From Oceanobacillus timonensis (GTDB lineage Bacteria > Bacillota > Bacilli > Bacillales > Amphibacillaceae): 64,000 nucleotides of DNA. Below the pieces are notes generated by a model. The model made no database searches. It saw only the letters and a program-made list of their open reading frames with translations, and was not told the DNA's origin. A program made the position numbers and the translations under genes. Shown here piece after piece: positions 46,380 to 57,282 of the stretch (position 1 is the stretch's first letter; each line of letters begins with the position of its first letter). The stretch spans positions 2,838,344 to 2,902,343 of the forward strand of contig NZ_LT800497.1 in assembly GCF_900166635.1 (NCBI RefSeq), read 5' to 3'.

Positions 46380-49034
46380 TTATTTTTTCGTAAATCCAAA
46401 TAATACAGTTGGCAATGCTCCCAATCCGACGATCAGGAACCAGTCAATAACAGACAAGGTTACTGTATGGAAAATCGGCTGAAGCGGCGGGAAGTAAATG
46501 ACAACTAAGAGTAAGAGCATGGATGACATAACCGCTAAAATAAGGTAGCGGTTTTCAAATAAATTTCTGGAAAAAATGGACTTCTCACTCCGGCAGTCAA
46601 ATACATGAATTAATTGTGCTACTACCAAAGTTGTAAAAGCAATGGTCTGGGCATAAACAAGATTACTAGGATCATTTTGGTACGCGATAATAAAGGCGAT
46701 TAATGTGACAACTCCAATTAATATTCCCCTGCTGATAATCTTATAGCCGAGTCCGCGGGAGAAAATTCCTTCACGCGGATTTCGCGGACCTCTTTTCATC
46801 ACATCATCTTCAGCCTGGTCCACCCCTAATGCCATTGCCGGCAATCCGTCTGTTACCAGATTTACCCAAAGAATTTGCACCGGCACGAGTGGTAACGGCA
46901 GCCCCAGAATCATGGCAAACAGCATAACTAATATTTCCCCTACATTGGAAGCTAGCAAATAACGAATAAATTTACGGATATTTTCATAGATATTTCTGCC
47001 TTCCTGAATGGCAGATTTAATTGTTGCAAAGTTATCATCCATCAAAACAAGCGAAGATGCTTCTTTTGTTACATCTGTACCGCTGATTCCCATTGCAATA
47101 CCGATATCACTCGCTTTCATAGCAGGTGCATCATTCACTCCATCTCCTGTCATGGCAACGATATGCCCTTGTTCTTGAAAGGCGTTGACAATCCGGAGTT
47201 TATGTTCTGGTGTAACACGCGCAAAAACATACGTGTCTTCAATTATATCCACTAGTTCGGCATCAGACAAATGGGTAAGCTCTTTGCCTTCCAGGACCTT
47301 TCCGTTCTCCGGAAGAATCTCTAAATGACTTGCAATTGCTTTCGCCGTATGCGCATGGTCACCTGTTATCATGACGGTTTTTATCCCTGCTTCTTTACAT
47401 TCACGAACGGCTGCTTTGACTTCTTTTCTAGGAGGATCCATCAACCCGTATAAGCCAATAAATGTCAAGTCTTCTTCCAATAATGCCGTATCTAATGAAT
47501 CAGAAGGAGATAATACCCGAAAACCTACCGCAATGGTCCGAAGCGCTTTTTCAGCCATCGATACCATTGCCCGTTCCGTTTTTTGAAGCTGTTCTTTAGC
47601 CAAAGGTGTCTTTCCGTCTTCTGTTTGAATATAGGAAGATCTCGGAAGCAAGATATCAGGAGCGCCTTTTGTTATTAACAACCGCATGCCATTCTCATCT
47701 TCCACAACGATACTCATCCGCTTCCGGTTGGAATCAAATGGAATTTCTTTTATAATTCGAAATGGCTGTTTATCATTTTCATGGAAACCAAATTTATAAG
47801 CTGCGACAAGTAATGCACCATCTGTCGGGTCGCCGTCCACCATATTTTTCCCTTTTTTCGTAGTGATGGACGCATGATTACAAAGCATCCCATAGAGCAG
47901 CATAGATTGTAAATTGGAATGATCAGTCTCTATTTTTTGCTGATTATATAGAAAATCCCCCTGTGTCTGATACCCGTCACCTGTCACATATAACGTTTTT
48001 CCATTTATATATACTTCTTTTACTGTCATCTGATTTTCGGTCATCGTGCCTGTCTTATCTGAACAAATAACGGAAGCACAGCCTAACGTCTCTACGGCCG
48101 AAAGCCTTCTTACAATGGCTTTCTTTTTGATCATCCGCTGGACACCTAGCGATAAAGCAACTGTTACAATCGCCGGCAAGCCTTCTGGAATAGCAGCTAC
48201 TGCCAGAGACACGCCTGCTAAAAACATTTCATACATCGGATGTCCTTGAAAAATCCCTGCTCCGACAACGAGTACCGTTAAGAATAAGGCAACAACGATC
48301 AATATTTTCCCTAATTCAGCTAATTTCATTTCCAGCGGTGTAATCGTCTTTTTCGTATTATCCAATAAAGTCGCAATCTGGCCCATCACCGTTTTCATCC
48401 CGGTACCGACCACGATTCCCTCACCTGAACCGCGTGTAACAAGTGTACCCATAAAAGCCATATTGACCTGATCCTGTGCGTCCAATCCATCCATTCGAAT
48501 TTCTTTTGTATGTTTGGCAACCGGAAGAGACTCTCCTGTCAAAGCAGATTCTTCTGTTTCCAGACTGGTTGTTTGAATCACTCTTACATCTGCCGGAACC
48601 CGGTCCCCGCTTGAAAATTTGACAACGTCTCCTACGACCACTTCTTTAGATGGGATTTTCACCCACCCGCCATCACGTCTTACACTGGCTATCGGGGCAG
48701 ACAGCTCTTTCAACTTCTCTAATGAATTTTCTGCTTTCTGTTCTTGAAAATAACCAATGACCCCGTTAATTAATACAATCACCATAATCGCAATGGCATC
48801 AATAAACTCTCCTAATAACCCGGCAACCAATGTAGCTGCTAATAATACAAGTACCATAAAATCCTGGAATTGTTTTAAGAACAGAATCCATCCCGGTACT
48901 TTTTTCTTCGCTGCTAAAACATTCTCGCCATATTGCTGACGTCTTTTCGCAACCTGCTTCTCTCCTAACCCGACATTCGATTTTACTTGTAATGTCTCTT
49001 CTAATTTTTCTGTTGTAAGCTGATACCATTTCAT
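46380..49034 (-). CDS. calcium-translocating P-type ATPase (YloB-like)
   Basis: P2A-type cation pump, 884 residues, with multiple membrane helices. MKWYQLTTEKLEETLQV is the cation_ATPase_N start; LTGESLPVAKH (actuator TGES), PEGLP in M4, phosphorylated Asp326 in CSDKTGTMTENQM, KGAPD, MITGDHAHTA and MTGDGVNDAPA hinge. It corresponds to B. subtilis yloB, a Ca2+-ATPase active in sporulation; the ion is inferred from family. GGAGG lies 8 nt before the ATG. Divergent from rqcH. Confidence 0.94.
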   Translation of the reverse strand: MKWYQLTTEKLEETLQVKSNVGLGEKQVAKRRQQYGENVLAAKKKVPGWILFLKQFQDFMVLVLLAATLVAGLLGEFIDAIAIMVIVLINGVIGYFQEQKAENSLEKLKELSAPIASVRRDGGWVKIPSKEVVVGDVVKFSSGDRVPADVRVIQTTSLETEESALTGESLPVAKHTKEIRMDGLDAQDQVNMAFMGTLVTRGSGEGIVVGTGMKTVMGQIATLLDNTKKTITPLEMKLAELGKILIVVALFLTVLVVGAGIFQGHPMYEMFLAGVSLAVAAIPEGLPAIVTVALSLGVQRMIKKKAIVRRLSAVETLGCASVICSDKTGTMTENQMTVKEVYINGKTLYVTGDGYQTQGDFLYNQQKIETDHSNLQSMLLYGMLCNHASITTKKGKNMVDGDPTDGALLVAAYKFGFHENDKQPFRIIKEIPFDSNRKRMSIVVEDENGMRLLITKGAPDILLPRSSYIQTEDGKTPLAKEQLQKTERAMVSMAEKALRTIAVGFRVLSPSDSLDTALLEEDLTFIGLYGLMDPPRKEVKAAVRECKEAGIKTVMITGDHAHTAKAIASHLEILPENGKVLEGKELTHLSDAELVDIIEDTYVFARVTPEHKLRIVNAFQEQGHIVAMTGDGVNDAPAMKASDIGIAMGISGTDVTKEASSLVLMDDNFATIKSAIQEGRNIYENIRKFIRYLLASNVGEILVMLFAMILGLPLPLVPVQILWVNLVTDGLPAMALGVDQAEDDVMKRGPRNPREGIFSRGLGYKIISRGILIGVVTLIAFIIAYQNDPSNLVYAQTIAFTTLVVAQLIHVFDCRSEKSIFSRNLFENRYLILAVMSSMLLLLVVIYFPPLQPIFHTVTLSVIDWFLIVGLGALPTVLFGFTKK

Positions 49035-49108
49035 TATACATTCCTCCGGCAGACATAAATTGTACAAGCACTTAATCCATTTCTATGCCCCAACATCTAA
49101 AAAAATGC

Positions 49109-49114
49109 TATAAT
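49109..49114 (+). promoter_or_regulatory. extended -10 promoter of rqcH
   Basis: TGCTATAAT (TATAAT at 49109-49114), extended -10, no good -35, 20 bp before rqcH. Confidence 0.5.
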
Positions 49115-49134
49115 TGCCGATGAGGTGATTACTT

Positions 49135-50838
49135 ATGCCATTTGACGGTATTGTAACAAGAGCGGTTACAGAAGAATTAAGCGCGAAATTAGAAAAAGGA
49201 AAAATCAATAAAATCTATCAACCATCGGAAACGGAAATTGTGATGACAGTCCGCAGCCAGTCTGTCAACCACAGTCTGCTGTTTTCTGTTCATCCGACAT
49301 ACGCCCGTTTTCATATCACCAATGATTCCTATACCAATCCCAAAGAACCGCCGATGTTTTGCATGATACTAAGAAAACATCTGGCAGGAAGTGTCATTGA
49401 ACGGATTGAACAAAAAGGCATGGAGCGTATCGTGACCTTTACCATACGGACTCGCAACGAAATAGGCGATGTCAGCTATAAACAATTAATTATCGAATTA
49501 ATGGGGAAACACAGTAACTTTATTTTGGTAGATCAGGAAAAAGGACATATTATTGATAGCTTAAAGCATGTCTCTTTATCCCAAAATCGGCACCGGATTA
49601 TTTTGCCGGGTCAGACCTACCAGTTACCGCCGGACCAGAATAAATTTTCTATTTTAGATATAGACAGTGCATCGATTGTAAAAAAAATGGATTTTAACGC
49701 TGGAAAAATGGATAAACAACTGCTTGGTTTATTAGAAGGTTTCTCGCCGTTTGTTACGAAAAGAATGATAAAACGCGTCAGCCTTGGCTCCAGTCAGGAT
49801 TATGAAGATATGCTTTCCATTGTGCAAAAGCAAATAAAAGAAAATGATTATCAGCCTGCTATCTATCAGGAGCCGAAAGAAGAATTTCATGTGCTTGCTT
49901 TTTCCGATGAAAAACCAGACAAAGTGTTTGAAGAGGTCAACACGATGCTCGATGCCTTCTATTCCGGAAAAGCGGAACGGGACCGAGTGAAACAGCAGGC
50001 AAAAGACCTTTATCGCTTTATCAAAAATGAACAAGATAAAAATATCCGGAAACTGAAAAAACATCGGCAGACAGTGGAAAAATCGGAACGGGCAGATTAC
50101 TATCAAAAACAAGGAGAACTTTTAACAGCACATATGCATTTGGTGAAACCGAATCAAAAAGAAGTATCCGTAATAGATTATTATGACCCGGACCAAAAGG
50201 AAATGACGATTACGCTGAATCCAAATAAATCACCAAGTGCCAATGCACAGAGTTATTTCAAAACCTATCAGAAACTGAAGAATTCTCGTAAGATGATGGA
50301 ATCGGAAATCAAACGGACCAATGAAGAAATCGATTATTTTGATCAGTTACTGCAGCAGCTTGATGTAGCAAGTACCGATGACATTGAAGAAATTCGCGAG
50401 GAACTTAGGGAAGAAGGTTATTTAAAAAGACAGCGCACGTCGAAAAAGACGAAAAAACCACAGAAACCCGCACCGGAAACGTATCAATCATCGGACGGTA
50501 CAACGATTTTAGTCGGGAAAAATAACAAGCAGAATGAATATGCAACCATGCGACTGGCGCACCGCGATGATATCTGGCTGCATACGAAGGATATTCCCGG
50601 CTCCCATGTGATTATCCGGGACAGGGAGCCCAGTGAAAAAACACTGGAAGAAGCTGCGATTTTAGCTGCTTATTACAGCAAATCACAGCAATCTTCTTCG
50701 GTACCGGTCGACTACACGCAAATCCGCCATGTGAAAAAGCCGAACGGTTCCAAGCCGGGATACGTGACATATGATAATCAAAAAACATTGTTTGTCACAC
50801 CAGCAAAAGAGATTGTAGATCAATTGAAAGTAAAATAA
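49135..50838 (+). CDS. rqcH: Rqc2 homolog RqcH (NFACT family)
   Basis: Binds obstructed 50S-peptidyl-tRNA and adds C-terminal Ala tails that mark nascent chains for degradation. 567 residues: MPFDGIVTRAVTEEL start of the NFACT-N domain, a long charged coiled coil (~280-430), and the NFACT-R domain (LVGKNNKQNEYATMRLAHRDDIWLHTKDIPGSHV minus its ends). Older name FbpA/YloA, fibronectin-binding. The ATG follows GAGGTG. It ends with a perfect terminator. Confidence 0.95.
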   Translation: MPFDGIVTRAVTEELSAKLEKGKINKIYQPSETEIVMTVRSQSVNHSLLFSVHPTYARFHITNDSYTNPKEPPMFCMILRKHLAGSVIERIEQKGMERIVTFTIRTRNEIGDVSYKQLIIELMGKHSNFILVDQEKGHIIDSLKHVSLSQNRHRIILPGQTYQLPPDQNKFSILDIDSASIVKKMDFNAGKMDKQLLGLLEGFSPFVTKRMIKRVSLGSSQDYEDMLSIVQKQIKENDYQPAIYQEPKEEFHVLAFSDEKPDKVFEEVNTMLDAFYSGKAERDRVKQQAKDLYRFIKNEQDKNIRKLKKHRQTVEKSERADYYQKQGELLTAHMHLVKPNQKEVSVIDYYDPDQKEMTITLNPNKSPSANAQSYFKTYQKLKNSRKMMESEIKRTNEEIDYFDQLLQQLDVASTDDIEEIREELREEGYLKRQRTSKKTKKPQKPAPETYQSSDGTTILVGKNNKQNEYATMRLAHRDDIWLHTKDIPGSHVIIRDREPSEKTLEEAAILAAYYSKSQQSSSVPVDYTQIRHVKKPNGSKPGYVTYDNQKTLFVTPAKEIVDQLKVK

Positions 50839-50885
50839 ACAAGCTGGTGTATCATTTCTTTGATTTGATACACCAGCTTGTTTCA
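50837..50885 (+). terminator. intrinsic terminator of rqcH
   Basis: A perfect ~18-bp stem (AAACAAGCTGGTGTATCA with TGATACACCAGCTTGTTT) next to the stop codon, with a short T-run. Confidence 0.8.
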
Positions 50886-51005
50886 TTTCAAACCTCCCTT
50901 TATTTCCTGACTGACCAATCACAAAATTAGAGTCTTCCCCATCATCATGATAAACTCGTACTATATCCATTCATGATAAATAATCTGGAAAAGAGGTTAA
51001 AATAT

Positions 51006-51548
51006 ATGAAACTTGTTGGCATATCAGGCGCTCCCGCCGGAGACAAGACAGCTATCGCAGTGAACCATGTTCTAGTGAACGCCAAACGGACCAACCCTGA
51101 CTTAAAGACAGAATTAGTCGACATAAGAGATTATGAAATAGACTTTTTTAATGGCGCTCCCCTAGCAGACTATAATGAGGACACTTGGAATATCGTTAAA
51201 AAAATCACATCTGCTGATTTCCTTGTATTTGGAACACCGATTTATCAGGCTTCCATTCCGGGATCGCTAAAAAATTTATTCGATCATTTACCGGAATTTG
51301 CATTCAAGCGAAAGGTAACAGGCATGATTGCTACAGGCTGGTCTGATCGGCATTTTCTTGTCATGGAATATCATCTGCGCTCGATTCTATCTTATTTTAA
51401 AGGGTTAGTCCCAACTGGAAATGTCTTTGTCCATAACAGCGCTTTTAATATGGACGGGGATGAAATAAAAGATGCACGTGTGTTGGAACGGATACAAGCG
51501 CTGGCCGAAGAAATAGTTGCTTTGCAGGACGGGATGAAGAACGGATAA
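51006..51548 (+). CDS. NADPH-dependent FMN reductase family protein
   Basis: A flavodoxin-fold reductase of 180 residues. MKLVGISGAPAGDKT is the FMN phosphate loop, and FGTPIYQASIPGSLKNLFDHLP is the second FMN-binding loop typical of SsuE/azoreductase relatives. The substrate is unknown. The ATG chosen follows AGAGG by 9 nt; in-frame codons upstream are rejected. Convergent with ohr, sharing a bidirectional terminator. Not found at this place in B. subtilis. Confidence 0.9.
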   Translation: MKLVGISGAPAGDKTAIAVNHVLVNAKRTNPDLKTELVDIRDYEIDFFNGAPLADYNEDTWNIVKKITSADFLVFGTPIYQASIPGSLKNLFDHLPEFAFKRKVTGMIATGWSDRHFLVMEYHLRSILSYFKGLVPTGNVFVHNSAFNMDGDEIKDARVLERIQALAEEIVALQDGMKNG

Positions 51549-51595
51549 TCCCATATGGAAGCGTCCATTTGTTATGATGATTTCGGAATCAATCA

Positions 51596-51647
51596 GTCTC
51601 ATAAAAAAGTTCCAGCAAATACATGCTGGAACCTTTTTTATGAGACT
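51596..51647. terminator. bidirectional terminator between FMN reductase gene and ohr
   Basis: A ~23-bp stem: AGTCTCATAAAAAAGTTCCAGCA against TGCTGGAACCTTTTTTATGAGACT, with a 6-nt loop. It serves both convergent genes. Confidence 0.85.
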
Positions 51648-51653
51648 ATCCTT

Positions 51654-52076
51654 TTAAACTGCTGTCGGTTTCAATTCCACCTCAATATTACCTCTGGTTG
51701 CTTTGGAATAAGGGCAGAATTGGTGCGCAGCTTCCGCTAAATCCTCTGCCTCTTCTTGATTAACACCTTCGATTTTAATATGCAGCGTTGCTCCAATTTT
51801 AAAACCGTCATCCGCAGGGTCTTTCATAAAATGAACCTCTGCTGTTGTTTCTGATGAGATATTTTTCCCTTTATTAGATGCCATTAAATTAAGAGCACCA
51901 TCATAGCACGCTGCATAACCCGCAGCAAAAAGCTGTTCGGGATTGGAGCCTTTTTCTCCGGATTTATCTCCAGCCGGATTAACTAAATTCACATCGATAA
52001 GTCCGTCATCTGATTTCACATGACCATCTCTACCGTTTTGTGCGGTTGCTTTTGAACTGAAAATAACATTACTCAT
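51654..52076 (-). CDS. ohr: organic hydroperoxide resistance protein (Ohr/OsmC family)
   Basis: Thiol peroxidase that reduces organic and lipid hydroperoxides. 140 residues with the two redox cysteines: Cys in GYAACYDGAL and Cys in HQFCPYSKATRGN. AKATAQNGRDGHVKSDDG and LVNPAGDKSGEKGSNPEQLFAAG are Ohr-specific stretches. The ATG follows AAGGAGCAGTGATTTCA. No OhrR (MarR type) neighbour; a LysR gene is upstream instead. Confidence 0.93.
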   Translation of the reverse strand: MSNVIFSSKATAQNGRDGHVKSDDGLIDVNLVNPAGDKSGEKGSNPEQLFAAGYAACYDGALNLMASNKGKNISSETTAEVHFMKDPADDGFKIGATLHIKIEGVNQEEAEDLAEAAHQFCPYSKATRGNIEVELKPTAV

Positions 52077-52189
52077 TGAAATCACTGCTCCTTTTTTATA
52101 TTGTCTAAAGGTACTATTTCCTTTATTGATTTTCTTTAAACATCTTTTTAGAGGAAGTTTAAAAAATCCAATAAAAATGACGTGCCAGG

Positions 52190-52310
52190 AAAAGGAACTT
52201 CTACTAAGAACGCCCACGCCGTGTAGGCAACACAGCAGTCACCGCATCCTGCGGAAGTGCGTTGACGAGCTATTTATCGGACTTTCTGAACACGCACTTT
52301 TAGAAAAAGA
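52190..52310. repeat. candidate intergenic repeat downstream of the LysR gene
   Basis: The stretch shares ACTAAGAACGC with the interior of the 744-bp element (near 44887) and has short inverted motifs such as GCATCCTGCGG, CACTTTTAG, and GAACACGCAC. It looks unlike the surrounding AT-rich DNA. The evidence is weak. Confidence 0.3.
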
Positions 52311-52320
52311 ATCCCTATTT

Positions 52321-53187
52321 TTAATCAACAATAAAATCATACCTTTCCAGCAGGCGGAGAAAATGATCGACTTGCGGCAGCTGCCGGATACCCTCCTGAA
52401 AACAAGCCCATGTATCGCGAGTCAACGCCTGATTTTTCACAAATAAAGGCACATAAGGATATTGTTCTTTCAAATGATCGGAAACGCTTCCCGGCAGTAC
52501 AGCCATCCCGATTCCCTGCTTCATAAACTGTTTACAAGTTTCAATTTGGTCTACAGTCATCTTTTTTTGCGGCTTGATATTATGCTGCTGCTCAAATAGC
52601 CAGCTATCGACCAATTCATGCATACTGTCATCACTTTTAAAAGAAATAATCGGTCTTTCCTTTACCTCCTTTTCCGGAAAAGGCTCGGTATCAAAAATAT
52701 AAAGCGGGTCGTCGAACAAATGGACAGAGGTTGTTTCTTTTAATGTCTCGCCGCGGATAATGCATACATGATACTGCTTATGATTTCTCCGAATATCTTC
52801 ACTGATTCCGGTAACCAAATCAATCGTTACTTTCGGATAAGCAGCTGTAAATTCACCCAAAATTTCCGGTAAATAACGCTGGCTGATTAATGATGAACAG
52901 GCAATAGACAGGGTTCCCTGTATTTCTTCTCCTGACTCCGCCAAGCGATTTTTAAATTGCCGCTCTTTCTCCACCGTTTCTTTCGCATGCTGGATAATCC
53001 GTTCCCCGGCAGGCGTCGGCAATAACCGCTTCGATGTCCGGATAAATATCTCTTCTCCAAAATAGTTTTCCATGTATTTTAATCGCTGTGTCACAGCAGG
53101 CTGGGATATAAGAATTGCTTTTGCCGTCCCCCTGATGGTGCCAATTTCATAAAGCTGTAAAAGGATTTCATAATCATCCATTCGCAT
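52321..53187 (-). CDS. LysR family transcriptional regulator
   Basis: 288-residue LTTR. N-terminal winged helix-turn-helix MDDYEILLQLYEIGTIRGTAKAILISQPAVTQRLKYME, then a substrate-binding domain of two Rossmann halves (GTLSIACSSLISQRYLPEILG, CKQFMKQGIGMAVLPGSV). The effector is unknown. The ATG follows AGGAGTG. It lies upstream of ohr on the same strand (244 bp gap) and divergent from the methyltransferase gene; either could be its target. Confidence 0.92.
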   Translation of the reverse strand: MRMDDYEILLQLYEIGTIRGTAKAILISQPAVTQRLKYMENYFGEEIFIRTSKRLLPTPAGERIIQHAKETVEKERQFKNRLAESGEEIQGTLSIACSSLISQRYLPEILGEFTAAYPKVTIDLVTGISEDIRRNHKQYHVCIIRGETLKETTSVHLFDDPLYIFDTEPFPEKEVKERPIISFKSDDSMHELVDSWLFEQQHNIKPQKKMTVDQIETCKQFMKQGIGMAVLPGSVSDHLKEQYPYVPLFVKNQALTRDTWACFQEGIRQLPQVDHFLRLLERYDFIVD

Positions 53188-53371
53188 AAAAAAAACACTC
53201 CTATAACAATAGGTTATCATTTTTGATTAAAATATCGTATTTTACTTATTTGATTATACCATATAATATGAATTTAAGAAGAAATTTTTCACCAAATATA
53301 ACGATGTACTCGTAACACGCCTATGAAATGAAACTTTGTTTTACAATGAAAACAAGAGAGGAAGCATGTGG

Positions 53372-54139
53372 ATGGATAAAAAGTTTTTGAATCAATCGTT
53401 ATTTACCCAAAGGAAAGATGCGTACGTCAACAGCAAGGTACACAGCAATCCGGAAGCTTTACAAAAAATTGTAGAATGGCTGAGCCCCTTAGGTGACCAA
53501 ACTGTTTTAGACATCGCAACAGGCGGCGGCCAGGTCGCAAAAGCCTTAGCCCCTTTTGCCAAACAGGTCATTGCAACCGATTTAACCCCGTCGATGCTGA
53601 CAAATGTACGAAACAGTTTCACCAATGATGAAATCGATAACATATTATTGATTATTGCTGATGCGGAAGAACTCCCTTTTCTCGATGATTCCATGGATAT
53701 CATCACCTGCCGGATTGCTGCACATCATTTTCCGCGCCCGGAAACGTTTATCCGGGAAGTGTACCGCGTTTTAAAACCTGGCGGAAAGTTTCTATTTGTC
53801 GATAATGTTGCTCCGGAAGATGAAGCGGAAGATCAATTTTACAATCAGCTGGAAACCATGCGCGATCCAAGCCATGAACGGGCCAAGAAGATTTCCGAAT
53901 GGAAACAGCTCTTTTCCAATGATTCCTTTACCCTTCTGCAGGAGGATATCCGGATAAAAAAACTCCCTTTTCAGGATTGGCTGAACCGCACGTTAAATAC
54001 AGCAGAAGAGCAGCAACAGGTCGCTGATTTTATTGAAATAGCGGATGACAAACTGCAACGGTCGATACGTTTGGAAAAAGATGCAAATACGATTGTTTCT
54101 TTTTCTATTGATGAGTGGATTAGTATGTGGCGAAAATGA
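53372..54139 (+). CDS. class I SAM-dependent methyltransferase
   Basis: 255-residue Methyltransf_11 protein (UbiE/YcgJ-like). SAM site VLDIATGGGQVAKALAPFA, motif II ADAEELPFLDDSMDIITCRIAAHHF, and VLKPGGKFLFVDNVAPEDE. The substrate cannot be told from sequence. The start could be ATG 53366 (MWMDKK) or 53372 (MDKKFL); GAGAGG spacing favours 53372. It has its own terminators downstream. Confidence 0.88.
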   Translation: MDKKFLNQSLFTQRKDAYVNSKVHSNPEALQKIVEWLSPLGDQTVLDIATGGGQVAKALAPFAKQVIATDLTPSMLTNVRNSFTNDEIDNILLIIADAEELPFLDDSMDIITCRIAAHHFPRPETFIREVYRVLKPGGKFLFVDNVAPEDEAEDQFYNQLETMRDPSHERAKKISEWKQLFSNDSFTLLQEDIRIKKLPFQDWLNRTLNTAEEQQQVADFIEIADDKLQRSIRLEKDANTIVSFSIDEWISMWRK

Positions 54140-54172
54140 ATGGTGGTAATAAAAAGAGTTGCAAATGAAATC

Positions 54173-54215
54173 AAGAAGTCAGTTGCCATCATAAAACAAC
54201 CACCTTCTTGATTTA
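54173..54215 (+). terminator. hairpin after the methyltransferase gene
   Basis: ATCAAGAAG pairs with CTTCTTGAT, followed by TTTAAATG. First of two hairpins. Confidence 0.5.
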
Positions 54216-54243
54216 AATGCTTAAGCTTTTTATAATATAAATA

Positions 54244-54273
54244 GGCAAGAGAGAATAATATTTCTCCCTTACC
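54244..54273 (-). terminator. candidate terminator of the pyr operon
   Basis: On the minus strand GGTAAGGGAGAA pairs imperfectly with TTCTCTCTTGCC, followed by TATTTATATT, ~60 bp past pyrE. Confidence 0.5.
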
Positions 54274-54285
54274 AGTGGTGACGAC

Positions 54286-54319
54286 AGACGATTACTTGCC
54301 AGAGTGATCGTCTTTTTAC
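54286..54319 (+). terminator. intrinsic terminator facing the methyltransferase gene
   Basis: GACGATTAC pairs with GTGATCGTC, then TTTTTAC on the plus strand; the second hairpin of the convergent gap. Confidence 0.65.
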
Positions 54320-54331
54320 TTATTTATATTC

Positions 54332-54929
54332 CTACAACGCACTTCTCCAAGCTAACACTGTCTCTTTTTCCTTTTCCGCCAGCTTGTTCTCTTCTATCAA
54401 TAGTTCTAACAGCTGATCAAATCCGGTAATGGATTGATGTGTAAATCCTGCTTCTTCAAATGCTTTTTGCGCTCTTGGAAGTCCATAAGAAAAAATGGAG
54501 TATACTGCCGTAATGTCAGCTCCGTCCTGTTCCAGTGCTGCAGCAGATTGAATCGATGAGCCGCCGGTGGAAATCAAATCTTCAATAACGAGGACCTTTT
54601 TCCCTTGTACGGATACCCCTTCAATCTGGTTTTCTTTTCCGTGGCCCTTTGGTTTGGAACGCACATATACCATTGGCAAGTCAAGTTCTTCCGCCAGCCA
54701 GGCTGCATGCGGAATACCGGCAGTTGCACAACCGGCGATGATTTCCGGTTTTGTCTCACTCTTTTTCACCATCTCAGCAAATGCGTGAACAATTTTTTTA
54801 CGGACAGCAGGATAACTCATGGTTAAACGATTATCACAATAAATAGGCGATTTTAATCCGGATGTCCAAGTGAAATAATTATCTGCATTTAATTGTACGG
54901 CTTCGATTTCTAATAAGTCTTTGGTTATG

Positions 54930-54940
<11 letters not shown>
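54332..54940 (-). CDS. pyrE: orotate phosphoribosyltransferase
   Basis: Joins orotate and PRPP to OMP, step five of UMP synthesis. 202 residues with [15 protein letters not shown], the PRPP-binding [15 protein letters not shown] motif and [17 protein letters not shown] catalytic loop. Last of the pyr operon; its ATG overlaps pyrF by 11 bp. Confidence 0.97.
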
Positions 54941-57278
<2,338 letters not shown>

Positions 57279-57282
<4 letters not shown>

